Source: Flavobacterium urocaniciphilum
Lineage (GTDB): Bacteria; Bacteroidota; Bacteroidia; Flavobacteriales; Flavobacteriaceae
Length of the DNA stretch: 64,000 bases
Assembly: GCF_900110615.1 (NCBI RefSeq)
Contig: NZ_FOEI01000001.1
Span: forward strand, 806,001-870,000
Direction of reading: 5' to 3'
This document shows, in pieces, positions 18,379-26,630 of this stretch. The position numbers were made by a program, and so were the translations under genes. Positions within the stretch are counted from its first letter, which is position 1. Each line of letters opens with the position of its first letter. Below the pieces are notes generated by a model. That model saw nothing but the letters and a program-made list of their open reading frames with translations, had not been told where the DNA came from and ran no database searches.

Positions 18379-20781
18379 ATGAACAAATCAAAAACTGTAG
18401 AAACATTATCTTTTGAAGATTTCAAAAAAGAAGTTTTAAACGATTATAAAATCGCCTCAATTAGCCGTGAATGTAGCCTTTTAGGAAGAAAAGAAGTTCT
18501 GACTGGTAAAGCTAAATTTGGAATTTTTGGTGATGGAAAAGAAGTTCCACAATTAGCTTTAGCAAAAGCGTTTCAAAATGGTGATTTCCGTTCTGGATAT
18601 TATCGTGATCAAACGTTTATGATGGCTATTGGTGAATTATCAATTGTTCAATTTTTTGCAGGATTATACGGTCATGCTGATATTAATTTTGATCCAATGA
18701 GTGCAGGTCGTCAAATGGGTGGTCATTTTGCTACACATTCTCTTGACGAAAATGGAAATTGGAAAAATTTAACAAAACAAAAGAATTCAAGTGCCGATAT
18801 CTCTCCTACTGCTGGGCAAATGCCACGTTTATTAGGGTTAGCTCAGGCATCTAAAATATATAGAAATGTAGCTGAAATTCCTGCTGAAAATAACTTTTCA
18901 GTAAAAGGAAATGAAGTTGCATGGGGAACAATCGGAAATGCATCCTCTTCTGAAGGATTATTCTTCGAAACGATTAATGCTGCGGGAGTATTACAAGTTC
19001 CTATGGTTATGAGTGTTTGGGATGACGAATACGGAATCTCAGTTCATGCTAAATACCAAACTACAAAAGAAAATATCTCTGAAATTTTAAAAGGTTTCCA
19101 AAGAGATGAAGAAAATAACGGTTACGAAATTTTCCGTGTTAAAGGTTGGGATTACCCTGCTTTAGTGGATACATACCAAAAAGCTTCTGAAGTTGCAAGA
19201 ACAGAACATGTTCCTGTATTAATTCACGTTGACGAATTAACACAACCTCAAGGTCACTCTACTTCTGGTTCTCATGAGCGTTACAAAAATGCAGAGCGTT
19301 TAGCTTGGGAAGCTGAATTCGATTGTATTGCGCAAATGAAAAAATGGATGATTGAAAACAATATCGCTTTAGCGGAAGAGTTAGAGGAAATTGAATCGGC
19401 ATCTAAAAAAGAAGTATTAGAAGGTAAAAAAGTAGCTTGGGCTAATTATTTAGCTGGAATCAAAGAAGATCAAGCTGCAACTGTTGCCATCTTAAACCAA
19501 GTAGCACAAAACTCTGAAAATAAAGTTTTCATTGAAAAATATGCCAACGATTTAGCTGCAGCAAAAGAACCAATTAGAAAAGATTTATTAGTTGTTGCCC
19601 GTAAAGTTTTAAGAATGTTATCGGGTTCAGATAGAGCCACTTTAGCAACTTGGATTACTAATTTTATTGAAAGAATTCAACCAAAATATAGTTCGCATTT
19701 ATTCTCTGAATCAAATTTAAATATTGCTTCAACAACAGAAATTAAACCAACTTTTGATGAAACATCAGAAGAAGTTGATGCTCGTTTAATTTTAAGAGAT
19801 AATTTCGATAAAATTTTCGCAAAATATCCTGAAACTTTAGTTTTCGGTGAAGATGCTGGAAATATTGGTGACGTAAACCAGGGTTTAGAAGGAATGCAAG
19901 AGAAATACGGTGAATTACGTGTTTCTGATGCTGGAATTCGTGAAGCTACCATTTTAGGTCAAGGTATTGGTATGGCAATGCGTGGATTACGTCCGATTGC
20001 TGAAATTCAATATTTAGATTATTTGTTGTACGCTATTCAAATTATGAGTGACGATTTAGCAACATTACAATACAGAACGCATGGTCGTCAAAAATCACCA
20101 TTAATTATTAGAACACGCGGACACCGTTTAGAAGGTATTTGGCATTCTGGTTCTCCAATGGGTATGATTATCAATGCAATTCGTGGAATTCACGTTTTAG
20201 TACCAAGAAACATGACAAAAGCGGCAGGTTTCTATAATACGTTATTAAAAACTGACGAGCCTGCATTAGTCGTTGAATGTTTAAATGGATACCGTTTAAA
20301 AGAAAAAATGCCAACGAATTTAGGTGAATTCCAAACTCCAATTGGTGTTGTTGAAACGATTAAAGAAGGAAAAGATATTACTTTAGTTTCTTATGGTTCA
20401 ACGTTACGTTTAGTTGAACAAGCAGCTAAAGAATTATTAGAAATTGGTATTGATGCTGAAATTATTGATATTCAATCGTTATTACCATTCGATTTAAATA
20501 AAGACATTGTAAAATCTGTAGCGAAAACAAATCGTTTATTAGTAATCGATGAAGACGTTCCTGGTGGAGCAAGTGCATATATTTTACAAGAAATTATCGA
20601 AAATCAAAATGCTTACAAACATTTAGATAGTGCACCTCAAACATTAACAGCTAAGGCACACCGCCCAAGTTACGGAACAGATGGTGATTACTTCTCTAAA
20701 CCAAGTACAGAAGATATCTTTGAAAAAGTTTACGAAATAATGAACGAGGCTAATCCGAATAAGTTTCCAAAACTTTATTAA
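18379..20781 (+). CDS. Fused alpha/beta E1 component of a 2-oxoacid dehydrogenase (branched-chain type)
   Basis: The 800-residue protein joins both E1 subunits. The alpha half (about 1-360) carries YYRDQTFMM, MSAGRQMGGHF, and the thiamin-diphosphate motif GTIGNASSSEGLFFETINAA. The beta half (about 470-800) carries VFGEDAGNIGDVNQGLEGMQEKYG, AEIQYLDYLLYAIQ, the GGAS/VDEDVPGGASAYI strand and a C-terminal transketolase-like domain. It decarboxylates a 2-oxoacid, most likely branched-chain 2-oxoisovalerate, for menaquinone-era Bacteroidota branched fatty acid and energy metabolism, together with E2 and E3 encoded elsewhere. Fused E1 is common in Bacteroidota. A pyruvate substrate is not excluded. 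Confidence 0.9.
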   Translation: MNKSKTVETLSFEDFKKEVLNDYKIASISRECSLLGRKEVLTGKAKFGIFGDGKEVPQLALAKAFQNGDFRSGYYRDQTFMMAIGELSIVQFFAGLYGHADINFDPMSAGRQMGGHFATHSLDENGNWKNLTKQKNSSADISPTAGQMPRLLGLAQASKIYRNVAEIPAENNFSVKGNEVAWGTIGNASSSEGLFFETINAAGVLQVPMVMSVWDDEYGISVHAKYQTTKENISEILKGFQRDEENNGYEIFRVKGWDYPALVDTYQKASEVARTEHVPVLIHVDELTQPQGHSTSGSHERYKNAERLAWEAEFDCIAQMKKWMIENNIALAEELEEIESASKKEVLEGKKVAWANYLAGIKEDQAATVAILNQVAQNSENKVFIEKYANDLAAAKEPIRKDLLVVARKVLRMLSGSDRATLATWITNFIERIQPKYSSHLFSESNLNIASTTEIKPTFDETSEEVDARLILRDNFDKIFAKYPETLVFGEDAGNIGDVNQGLEGMQEKYGELRVSDAGIREATILGQGIGMAMRGLRPIAEIQYLDYLLYAIQIMSDDLATLQYRTHGRQKSPLIIRTRGHRLEGIWHSGSPMGMIINAIRGIHVLVPRNMTKAAGFYNTLLKTDEPALVVECLNGYRLKEKMPTNLGEFQTPIGVVETIKEGKDITLVSYGSTLRLVEQAAKELLEIGIDAEIIDIQSLLPFDLNKDIVKSVAKTNRLLVIDEDVPGGASAYILQEIIENQNAYKHLDSAPQTLTAKAHRPSYGTDGDYFSKPSTEDIFEKVYEIMNEANPNKFPKLY

Positions 20782-20799
20782 ATAAAAATACAAATATTA

Positions 20800-20834
20800 A
20801 AATAGGAAGTAGTAATTTTGCTTCCTATTTTTTT
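20800..20834 (+). terminator. Rho-independent terminator after the E1 fusion gene
   Basis: AAATAGGAAG pairs with CTTCCTATTT and is followed by a T-run. It lies 19 bases after the stop and 20 bases before prmA. Confidence 0.8.
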
Positions 20835-20853
20835 ATGACTAAAAGTATACAAA

Positions 20854-21720
20854 ATGTCAAATATTTACATCGCATATCATTTTACAATTGAGCCAAAAGA
20901 CTCGAGCAATAGCGAACAGGCGAAGCAAGTTGGTTCAGATATTTTAATTGCTCAATTAGAAGAAACAGCTTTTGAAAGTTTTGAAGAAACCGAAACAGGT
21001 ATTTCCGCTTATGTTCAAAAGGATTTTTGTTCAGATGATATTTTAGAAAATATTAAAATTCTTTCGGATGAAAATTTCAAAATTTCTTATGAAACAAATG
21101 AAATTGAGCCTGTAAATTGGAATGAAGAATGGGAAAAAAACTTCACTCCTATTGATGTTGATGGAATTTGTCATGTTCGTGCACCTTTTCACCCAGAAAC
21201 TGATGCGAAATACGAAATCGTTATCGAACCAAAAATGAGCTTCGGAACAGGTCATCACGAAACAACACACATGATGATTCAACATTTGTTAGAACTAGAT
21301 GTAACAAACAAGAAAACTATTGATATGGGTTGCGGAACTGCTATTTTAGCCATCTTAGCTGAAATGAAAGGCGCTCAACCAATTGATGCTGTTGATATTG
21401 ACAATTGGTGTTATTTAAACTCCATTGAAAATGCTGAACGTAATAATTGTAAACATATTTCTGTTTATGAAGGTGATGCTTCTTGGTTAAATGACGGACA
21501 AAAATACGATGTATTCATTGCTAATATTAATAGAAATATATTATTAAATGATATGGCGACATACGTTAATTGCATGAACGACAATTCCATTTTATTATTA
21601 AGTGGATTTTACACGGAAGATTTTGATGCTATTAACGAATGTTGCGAAAAATTAGGACTAACTTTTGAATCTAAAAAAGAAAGAAACAATTGGTTAGGTT
21701 TGAAATATTCAAAAAAATAG
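20854..21720 (+). CDS. prmA: Ribosomal protein L11 methyltransferase
   Basis: The 288-residue protein has an N-terminal substrate-recognition domain ending VNWNEEWEKNFTPI, then the conserved EPKMSFGTGHHETT loop (about 126-139). The class I SAM-binding motif is TIDMGCGTAILAILA, followed by VDIDNWCYLNSIENAERN and the catalytic-region IANINRNILL (NPPY-like motif replaced as in PrmA). It trimethylates lysines and the N terminus of ribosomal protein L11. The length fits Bacteroidota orthologues. clpS follows 29 bases later with its own promoter. Confidence 0.93.
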   Translation: MSNIYIAYHFTIEPKDSSNSEQAKQVGSDILIAQLEETAFESFEETETGISAYVQKDFCSDDILENIKILSDENFKISYETNEIEPVNWNEEWEKNFTPIDVDGICHVRAPFHPETDAKYEIVIEPKMSFGTGHHETTHMMIQHLLELDVTNKKTIDMGCGTAILAILAEMKGAQPIDAVDIDNWCYLNSIENAERNNCKHISVYEGDASWLNDGQKYDVFIANINRNILLNDMATYVNCMNDNSILLLSGFYTEDFDAINECCEKLGLTFESKKERNNWLGLKYSKK

Positions 21721-21728
21721 TAAATTTG
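21700..21728 (+). promoter_or_regulatory. Bacteroidota promoter of clpS (-33 TTG and -7 TAAATTTG)
   Basis: TTG at 21700-21702 and TAAATTTG at 21721-21728 are 18 bases apart, matching the -33/-7 spacing of Bacteroidota housekeeping promoters. The -7 element begins directly after the prmA stop codon, 21 bases upstream of the clpS ATG. Confidence 0.65.
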
Positions 21729-21749
21729 TATTAGAATAAATCATTAGTT

Positions 21750-22025
21750 ATGAGCACATTAATAGAAACATTAGAAGAAGTATTAGTTGAGGAAGCTGTT
21801 GGTGTAAACAATGAAATTGTTTTATATAATGATGATGTAAACACTTTTGATCATGTCATTGAAACATTGGTACGTGTTTGTGACCATACTTGGGAACAAG
21901 CAGAACAATGTGCTATTTTAGTTCATTACAAAGGTCAATGTACCGTAAAAACGGGAGAATTACCAAAATTAAAACCACAGTGTGCCTCTTTACAAGATGC
22001 CGGGCTAAGTGCTGTTATCATATAA
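21750..22025 (+). CDS. clpS: ATP-dependent Clp protease adaptor ClpS
   Basis: The 91-residue protein contains the ClpS core: EIVLYNDDVNTFDHVIETLVRVCDHTWEQAEQ (N-degron pocket with NDDxxTxxxV) and AILVHYKGQCTVKTG. ClpS delivers N-end-rule substrates to ClpA-type ATPases. The N-terminal extension (residues 1-24) is short and acidic, as expected. It is followed within 30 bases by a strong bidirectional terminator. Confidence 0.93.
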   Translation: MSTLIETLEEVLVEEAVGVNNEIVLYNDDVNTFDHVIETLVRVCDHTWEQAEQCAILVHYKGQCTVKTGELPKLKPQCASLQDAGLSAVII

Positions 22026-22052
22026 AAAAACCGACCAGTTGGTCGGTTTTTT
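22025..22052. terminator. Bidirectional terminator between clpS and the HMA-like gene
   Basis: AAAACCGACC pairs with GGTCGGTTTT across a tight AGTT loop, with A-rich and T-rich flanks on the two sides. It can end transcripts from both convergent genes. Confidence 0.85.
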
Positions 22053-22053
22053 T

Positions 22054-22320
22054 TTAATTTATAAATCTACTGAAAGCGCAACTAACGTAGGATTTTACTT
22101 TTGAAGAGAAACTATTTGATTTTCCTTCTTCTGGATACCCAATTTCAGATAACGTATTTGTAACCAATTCAATTGTATGAGGATCTGAATATTCAAAAGT
22201 TACTGAACCATACTCTGCTTCTACTCTAACATCTGAAACATCATCTAAAGCATTTAATGTTTTGAAAACGGTATTTACACAACCATCACTTAAATTTTGT
22301 ATATGAACAATTGTTTTCAT
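22054..22320 (-). CDS. HMA-fold (heavy-metal-associated) protein lacking the CxxC metal site
   Basis: The 88-residue protein has the beta-alpha-beta-beta-alpha-beta pattern of an HMA domain (KTIVHIQNLSDGCVNTVFKTLNALDDVSDVRVEAEYGSVTFEY). In place of MxCxxC it has LSDGC, with only one of the two cysteines. A second cysteine lies in the short C-terminal tail (YVSCAFSRF). It probably no longer binds copper in the normal way. It precedes the YeeE/YedE pair on the same strand in gene order terms but is separated by a 76-base gap, so co-transcription is possible. Confidence 0.65.
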   Translation of the reverse strand: MKTIVHIQNLSDGCVNTVFKTLNALDDVSDVRVEAEYGSVTFEYSDPHTIELVTNTLSEIGYPEEGKSNSFSSKVKSYVSCAFSRFIN

Positions 22321-22396
22321 ATATTACACATTTTGCTCTATAAATTTACGAAAACTTTAATTGTAAATATTTAATAATCAAATAATTAACAAATAA

Positions 22397-22810
22397 TTAA
22401 TGTGGTAATTTGTTCTTTAGAATACCATACACATAAGTTCCTAATAAAGCCCCTAGCAATACAATGCAAATTGATAATACTCCATTTCCAATTAAGATAA
22501 ATATTGGTCCAGGACAACATCCTACTAATCCCCAACCCATTCCAAACATCGTTCCACCAATAATGTATCTTGAAATAGAAAACTCTTTATCTTGAATATT
22601 TATTTCGGCCCCTTTAAAACCTTGAATATCTTTCTTTTTTATTAAATAAATCCCTGTTACACCAACGAAAATTGCAGTTGCAATAATTCCATACATATGG
22701 AAACTTTGAAACATAAACATTTCATAAATTCTATACCAAGATACCGCTTCAGCTTTTGTTAAAACAATTCCAAAAACCACACCTACTAAAAAAAACTTTA
22801 TCAACTTCAT
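22397..22810 (-). CDS. DUF6691 / YeeE-YedE C-terminal half-transporter
   Basis: The 137-residue membrane protein has about four helices and the motif GWGLVGCCPGP (residues about 90-100), which corresponds to the second cysteine-bearing half of YeeE/YedE thiosulfate transporters. Its start overlaps the stop of the upstream half by one base. Together the two proteins should form one transporter for a sulfur compound in the inner membrane. Its specificity is not determined by sequence alone. Confidence 0.85.
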   Translation of the reverse strand: MKLIKFFLVGVVFGIVLTKAEAVSWYRIYEMFMFQSFHMYGIIATAIFVGVTGIYLIKKKDIQGFKGAEINIQDKEFSISRYIIGGTMFGMGWGLVGCCPGPIFILIGNGVLSICIVLLGALLGTYVYGILKNKLPH

Positions 22811-23373
22811 TATCCGAAAATTAAAGGAATTAAAAAATGAGCGGAAATTAACCCACCAACGAAAAACCCAATTACCGCAATTAAAGAGGGTATTTGTAAA
22901 TTACTTAGTCCAGATATAGCATGACCTGAAGTACATCCTCCAGCATAAGGAGTTCCAAAACCAATTAAAAAACCACCAATTAATAAAATAAAAAATCCTT
23001 TTACAGTAAATAAGTTTTCCAAACTAAATAAAGCGTCTGGGCCAATTTTACCATTTGGTGCATCAATATTTAAATGATTTAAATTTTCAATTGTTTTCGG
23101 ATTTAATTTAAGTATTTCTGTGGAGTCCATTAAGAAATAAGATGCTATAAAACCACCAGCAATAGCTCCTAAAGCAACGGCTAAATTCCATTTTTGAGCT
23201 CTCCAATCAAAGTCAAAATACTCAATTTTCTTTTTAGCAAAGGTCATGCTGCAAATATTTCTTAAGTTAGAGGACATCCCGAAAGTTTTACCAAAATAGG
23301 TCAAAACTAACATGATAACACCAATTAAAAAACCAGAAACAGACCAGTGCCAAGTATTATGTATAACTTCCAT
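22810..23373 (-). CDS. YeeE/YedE family N-terminal half-transporter
   Basis: The 187-residue protein has about five helices and the signature GFGTPYAGGCTSGHAISGLSNLQIPSL, with the conserved cysteine proposed to relay thiosulfate in YeeE. A periplasmic loop (about 75-120) separates helices. It is translationally coupled to the DUF6691 half (one-base overlap at 22810). This two-gene arrangement is the usual Bacteroidota form of the transporter and often accompanies sulfur or metal detoxification genes. Confidence 0.87.
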   Translation of the reverse strand: MEVIHNTWHWSVSGFLIGVIMLVLTYFGKTFGMSSNLRNICSMTFAKKKIEYFDFDWRAQKWNLAVALGAIAGGFIASYFLMDSTEILKLNPKTIENLNHLNIDAPNGKIGPDALFSLENLFTVKGFFILLIGGFLIGFGTPYAGGCTSGHAISGLSNLQIPSLIAVIGFFVGGLISAHFLIPLIFG

Positions 23374-23405
23374 TTACCAAGTTTAAAGTAATATAGTTTA
23401 TTTAT

Positions 23406-23413
23406 TATATTTG
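23406..23413 (+). promoter_or_regulatory. -7 promoter element of the DUF4199 gene
   Basis: TATATTTG matches TAnnTTTG 26 bases before the ATG at 23440, in the 66-base interval between divergent genes. Confidence 0.55.
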
Positions 23414-23439
23414 TTTTCGATTTTCCAAATATAAGCAAA

Positions 23440-23922
23440 ATGAACAAATTTAAAATAGAATTTAGGTGGGCAATTTATTATACATTCTTAAGTATATTAT
23501 GGTTTCAGCTAGAAAAATCACTAGGTTATCACAATCAAAATATTGACAATCAACCATATATAACCAACTTATTTTACGTAATTATCTTTTTTATCTACAT
23601 TTTACAATTATCAGATAAGAAAAAAAATTATTTTAAAGGAATCATGACTTGGCAACAAGGCTTAATTTCAGGAGTTGTTCTATCTGTTTTTGCGATGATT
23701 TTGTCACCATTTGCTTTTTATTTCAAACTAAAGTATGTAAATCCTGAGTTTTTCCAGCAAATGATAAACGCTTCAACTTCAAGAGGTATCAAATTAGAAA
23801 ATGCAGAAGCGGTGTTTAATTTGAAAGCTTATATCACTCTAGGAATTGTAGATTGTTTGTCGTTTGGTATAATCTTTGCAGCTTTGGCATCAGCAATCAT
23901 TAAATCAAAAAACACTAAGTAA
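23440..23922 (+). CDS. DUF4199 family membrane protein
   Basis: The 160-residue protein has four hydrophobic helices (AIYYTFLSILWFQLE, YVIIFFIYILQL, GLISGVVLSVFAMILSPFAFYF, LGIVDCLSFGIIFAALASAII) and the DUF4199 spacing, including a WQQG-x-SG motif at the start of helix 3. The function is unknown. The lipoprotein gene follows after two bases. Confidence 0.8.
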   Translation: MNKFKIEFRWAIYYTFLSILWFQLEKSLGYHNQNIDNQPYITNLFYVIIFFIYILQLSDKKKNYFKGIMTWQQGLISGVVLSVFAMILSPFAFYFKLKYVNPEFFQQMINASTSRGIKLENAEAVFNLKAYITLGIVDCLSFGIIFAALASAIIKSKNTK

Positions 23923-23924
23923 TC

Positions 23925-24392
23925 ATGAAAAAAATAATTTTATTAGCGTCATTTACTCTACTTTCTTCTTGTATTAGTACAAAAAACACTATTCAAAATA
24001 TTGATCAAACGGCAGCATATCCGGAAATATATGAAAACCAATTCATTATTATAGAATATGCTACCGATATGAAATATGGATACAGTCAATATTATCCTGT
24101 AAATATTGGATTTTCTGTTTATGAAAATAGTAATAATAAAAATGTAGAACGTTATTTCAATGGTTTAGCCGGTCCGAATGGTGAAAAGTTAAGTTATAAA
24201 CTAATCGAAACATGTTGCCCATTTCCTTCAAAAAATAATAAAATGGGTGCGGGAACTTTAGATCTTTACGAAGTATCCTTTGAAGGTATTTCTGAAACCA
24301 AAAAAATATACATCGACACCTATGAAAGAGGTAAAGTAATGTGTCCTAAAGGATTCACTACAAAAAAAATAGACAGAACCACAAAAAAGTAA
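23925..24392 (+). CDS. Small lipoprotein, conserved next to kdsA
   Basis: The 155-residue protein starts with a lipobox signal (MKKIILLASFTLLSSC, lipidated Cys 16). The mature part contains a conserved ETCCPFPS motif and one more cysteine (VMCPKGF), possibly forming disulfides. Homologues in Flavobacteriia are often mislabelled as KDO-8-phosphate synthase because they adjoin kdsA; nothing in this sequence resembles that enzyme. It is co-transcribed with the DUF4199 gene and followed by a terminator. Confidence 0.72.
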   Translation: MKKIILLASFTLLSSCISTKNTIQNIDQTAAYPEIYENQFIIIEYATDMKYGYSQYYPVNIGFSVYENSNNKNVERYFNGLAGPNGEKLSYKLIETCCPFPSKNNKMGAGTLDLYEVSFEGISETKKIYIDTYERGKVMCPKGFTTKKIDRTTKK

Positions 24393-24400
24393 TAAAATCT

Positions 24401-24435
24401 AACCTTTTAAACCTACGTTTGAAAGGTTTTATTTT
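24401..24435 (+). terminator. Terminator between the lipoprotein gene and kdsA
   Basis: AACCTTT-T-AAAC pairs with GTTT-G-AAAGGTT around CTAC and is followed by TTTATTTTTT. The T-run touches the kdsA -7 element. Confidence 0.75.
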
Positions 24436-24436
24436 T

Positions 24437-24444
24437 TATCTTTG
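24437..24444 (+). promoter_or_regulatory. -7 promoter element that decides the kdsA start
   Basis: TATCTTTG followed by C is a perfect TAnnTTTG element. It lies downstream of the in-frame TTG at 24419 and 19 bases before the ATG at 24464, so 24464 is the real start. Confidence 0.65.
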
Positions 24445-24463
24445 CACCACTAAAAAACAAGAT

Positions 24464-25282
24464 ATGAACATCAACAACATACCTCAAATAAAACATACCG
24501 ATTCTGGAAATTTCTTTGTATTAGCTGGACCTTGCGCTATTGAAGGTGAAGAAATGGCTTTACGAATTGCAGAACGATTAGTAACTATAACAAACGACTT
24601 AAAGATTCCTTTCGTATTTAAAGGAAGTTTTAAAAAAGCGAATCGTTCTCGTGTTGATAGTTTCACTGGTATTGGTGATGAAAAAGCATTGAAAATTCTA
24701 CAAAAAGTTTCCAAAGAATTTGGAGTTCCAACTGTTACTGATATTCATACTAACGAAGATGCTACTATGGCTGCAGAATATGTAGATGTATTACAAATAC
24801 CTGCCTTTTTAGTTCGTCAAACTGATTTAGTTGTTGCTGCTGCAAATACTGGTAAAACAGTAAACTTGAAAAAAGGACAATTTATGAGTCCGGAAAGCAT
24901 GAAACACGCTGCACAAAAAGTTTTAGATTGCGGTAATGAAAACTTCATGATTACAGATAGAGGAACTATGTTTGGGTATCAAGACATGATTGTGGACTTT
25001 AGAGGAATTCCTACTATGAAAGAATTCGGAACAACAGTTTTAGACGTTACACATTCATTACAACAACCAAATCAAACTAGTGGTGTTACAGGTGGAAGAC
25101 CAGATATGATTGAAACTATTGCTAAAGCTGGAATTGTAACTGGAGTTGACGGGATTTTCATTGAAACTCATTTTGATCCTGCAAATGCTAAAAGTGATGG
25201 TGCTAATATGTTACACTTAGATTATTTCGAAGGTTTAATGAAAAAATTAGTAGCTATCAGACAAACCATAAATCAATTTTAA
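24464..25282 (+). CDS. kdsA: 2-dehydro-3-deoxyphosphooctonate aldolase (KDO-8-P synthase), metal-dependent class
   Basis: The 272-residue enzyme condenses phosphoenolpyruvate with arabinose 5-phosphate to make KDO-8-phosphate for lipopolysaccharide inner core. Motifs include LAGPCAIEGEE, FKGSFKKANRSR, PTVTDIHT, IPAFLVRQTDL, DVTHSLQQPN and TGGRPDMI. The Cys in AGPCAIE marks the metal-dependent class; the metal-independent E. coli type has Asn there. The barrel protein gene begins 16 bases after the stop and is probably in the same transcript. Confidence 0.95.
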   Translation: MNINNIPQIKHTDSGNFFVLAGPCAIEGEEMALRIAERLVTITNDLKIPFVFKGSFKKANRSRVDSFTGIGDEKALKILQKVSKEFGVPTVTDIHTNEDATMAAEYVDVLQIPAFLVRQTDLVVAAANTGKTVNLKKGQFMSPESMKHAAQKVLDCGNENFMITDRGTMFGYQDMIVDFRGIPTMKEFGTTVLDVTHSLQQPNQTSGVTGGRPDMIETIAKAGIVTGVDGIFIETHFDPANAKSDGANMLHLDYFEGLMKKLVAIRQTINQF

Positions 25283-25298
25283 TTTTTTTAATACTATA

Positions 25299-26195
25299 AT
25301 GAAACAATCATTTTTAATGGTTGTACTATCTTTTTGTGTTTTTTCACAGTACACCTTTTCGCAAGAAACTGTAATTTCTCCTGAAAAATACACAGCTCAT
25401 AACAAAGGAAAGTTATTTTTCTTTTGGGGTGGAAACAGAGAAACGTATACTAAATCTGATATCCATTTCTATGGTGAAAATTACGATTTTGTAGTCCATA
25501 ATGCCGAAGCTCAAGACAAACCTAAAGGATTACATATTGACTATATCAATCCTGAGAGAATGACAATTCCTCAAACAAATTTTAAATTAGGGTATTTTAT
25601 TTCTGATCATTATAATATTGCTATTGGATTTGACCATATGAAGTATGTGTTTTCACAACATCAGACTGCAAATGTTAGCGGATATGTTAATTTACCTGCT
25701 TCAGATAATGGCTCTTTGTATAATGGAACATATAATAATACACCTATCGATTTCAGTACAAATTATAGTACAGACGATAATGACACTCCTCCTCCATTTT
25801 TAACTTTTGAACATACTGATGGATTAAATTACATTCATACAGAATTTTCAAGAGTTGATGATATATCTTCTAAAATTTTCAAAACTTGGAATAGCGATAA
25901 AGTTCAAATCAATTTAACAGAAGGTTTAGGGGCTGGAATCTTATTACCAAAAACAAATACGCGTTTATTAGGAAAAGACAGATACGATGAATTTCATGTT
26001 GCAGGATATGGAATTTCTGCTAAAGCTGGATTAAATGTAACTTTCTTTAAACATTTCTTTGTTCAAGCTGAATTAAAAGGCGGTTACATTGATATGAACG
26101 ACATTAGAACTACTCAATACAAGTCAGATAAAGCCGAACAACATTTTTGGTTTTTTCAAAGTATTTTAGCTTTTGGAGGAATATTCAGAATATAA
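25299..26195 (+). CDS. Outer-membrane beta-barrel protein of unknown function
   Basis: The 298-residue protein has a signal peptide (ends SQYTFSQ) and then alternating strands such as GKLFFFWGGNRETYT, NFKLGYFISDHYNIAIGFDHMKYVF and GISAKAGLNVTFFKHFFVQAELKGGYIDM, ending FGGIFRI. The pattern suits a small outer-membrane barrel of about ten to twelve strands. An internal extracellular-type loop is rich in Asn/Asp/Thr (about 125-165). The position behind kdsA suggests a link with outer-membrane biogenesis, but that is inference. Confidence 0.7.
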   Translation: MKQSFLMVVLSFCVFSQYTFSQETVISPEKYTAHNKGKLFFFWGGNRETYTKSDIHFYGENYDFVVHNAEAQDKPKGLHIDYINPERMTIPQTNFKLGYFISDHYNIAIGFDHMKYVFSQHQTANVSGYVNLPASDNGSLYNGTYNNTPIDFSTNYSTDDNDTPPPFLTFEHTDGLNYIHTEFSRVDDISSKIFKTWNSDKVQINLTEGLGAGILLPKTNTRLLGKDRYDEFHVAGYGISAKAGLNVTFFKHFFVQAELKGGYIDMNDIRTTQYKSDKAEQHFWFFQSILAFGGIFRI

Positions 26196-26215
26196 ATTCA
26201 GATAAAAATTATACT

Positions 26216-26250
26216 AAAACGTGATAAGAACTTACTTATCACGTTTTTTT
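26216..26250 (+). terminator. Rho-independent terminator after the kdsA operon
   Basis: AAAACGTGATAAG pairs with CTTATCACGTTTT and continues into T residues. It ends the kdsA/barrel unit. Confidence 0.85.
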
Positions 26251-26282
26251 ATTGAAATATTTGGATGATTCAAAATTATTTT

Positions 26283-26306
26283 TAACTTTGCAATTCAAAG
26301 TACTTT
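26283..26306 (+). promoter_or_regulatory. Promoter with CTTTG/CAAAG palindromic operator, copy 1
   Basis: TAACTTTG (26283-26290) matches the -7 consensus and overlaps ACTTTGCA-A-TTCAAAGT (26285-26301), which itself overlaps the palindrome AAAGTACTTT (26297-26306). A 26-base stretch from ACTTTG to TTTAAAA differs at two positions from the copy at 28243. An operator overlapping the -7 element suggests repression. The winged-helix protein at 27926 is the obvious candidate. Confidence 0.6.
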
Positions 26307-26321
26307 AAAATACACTTGATT

Positions 26322-26606
26322 ATGATTACAAAATCTCAGAAAAATATTGGACTATTAATACTTGTTTTATTATTAATTCCTTTAGTTGCCATGCAATTTA
26401 CAAATGAAGTAAATTGGTCTGTTTTTGATTTTATTATAATGGGAGGATTATTATCCATAATTGGATTTTCATGTGAATTCATGTATCGAAAAATTACCAA
26501 TCCAAAAATTAAAATTTCGTTAATAATAAGCTTACTAATTTTGTTTTTATTAATTTGGGCAGAATTAGCCATAGGAATTTTCAATAGTCCAATCGCTGGA
26601 TCATAA
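26322..26606 (+). CDS. Small membrane protein, first gene of the winged-helix regulator operon
   Basis: From the ATG at 26322 the product is 94 residues with three hydrophobic helices (NIGLLILVLLLIPLVAM, FIIMGGLLSIIGFSCEF, ISLIISLLILFLLIWAELAIGIF). A TTG two codons upstream is the alternative. I do not recognise a named family with certainty. It is preceded by the CTTTG/CAAAG operator and followed 24 bases later by another membrane protein. Confidence 0.65.
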   Translation: MITKSQKNIGLLILVLLLIPLVAMQFTNEVNWSVFDFIIMGGLLSIIGFSCEFMYRKITNPKIKISLIISLLILFLLIWAELAIGIFNSPIAGS

Positions 26607-26630
26607 TTTAATACATCTAAACAGAAACTA

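Noticed and set aside
23925..24392. KDO-8-P synthase annotation for the lipoprotein
   Set aside because: No TIM-barrel motifs; the label arises in relatives from adjacency to kdsA.
24419..24463. N-terminal extension of KdsA
   Set aside because: It would be translated from terminator and promoter sequence; the family starts at the ATG at 24464.
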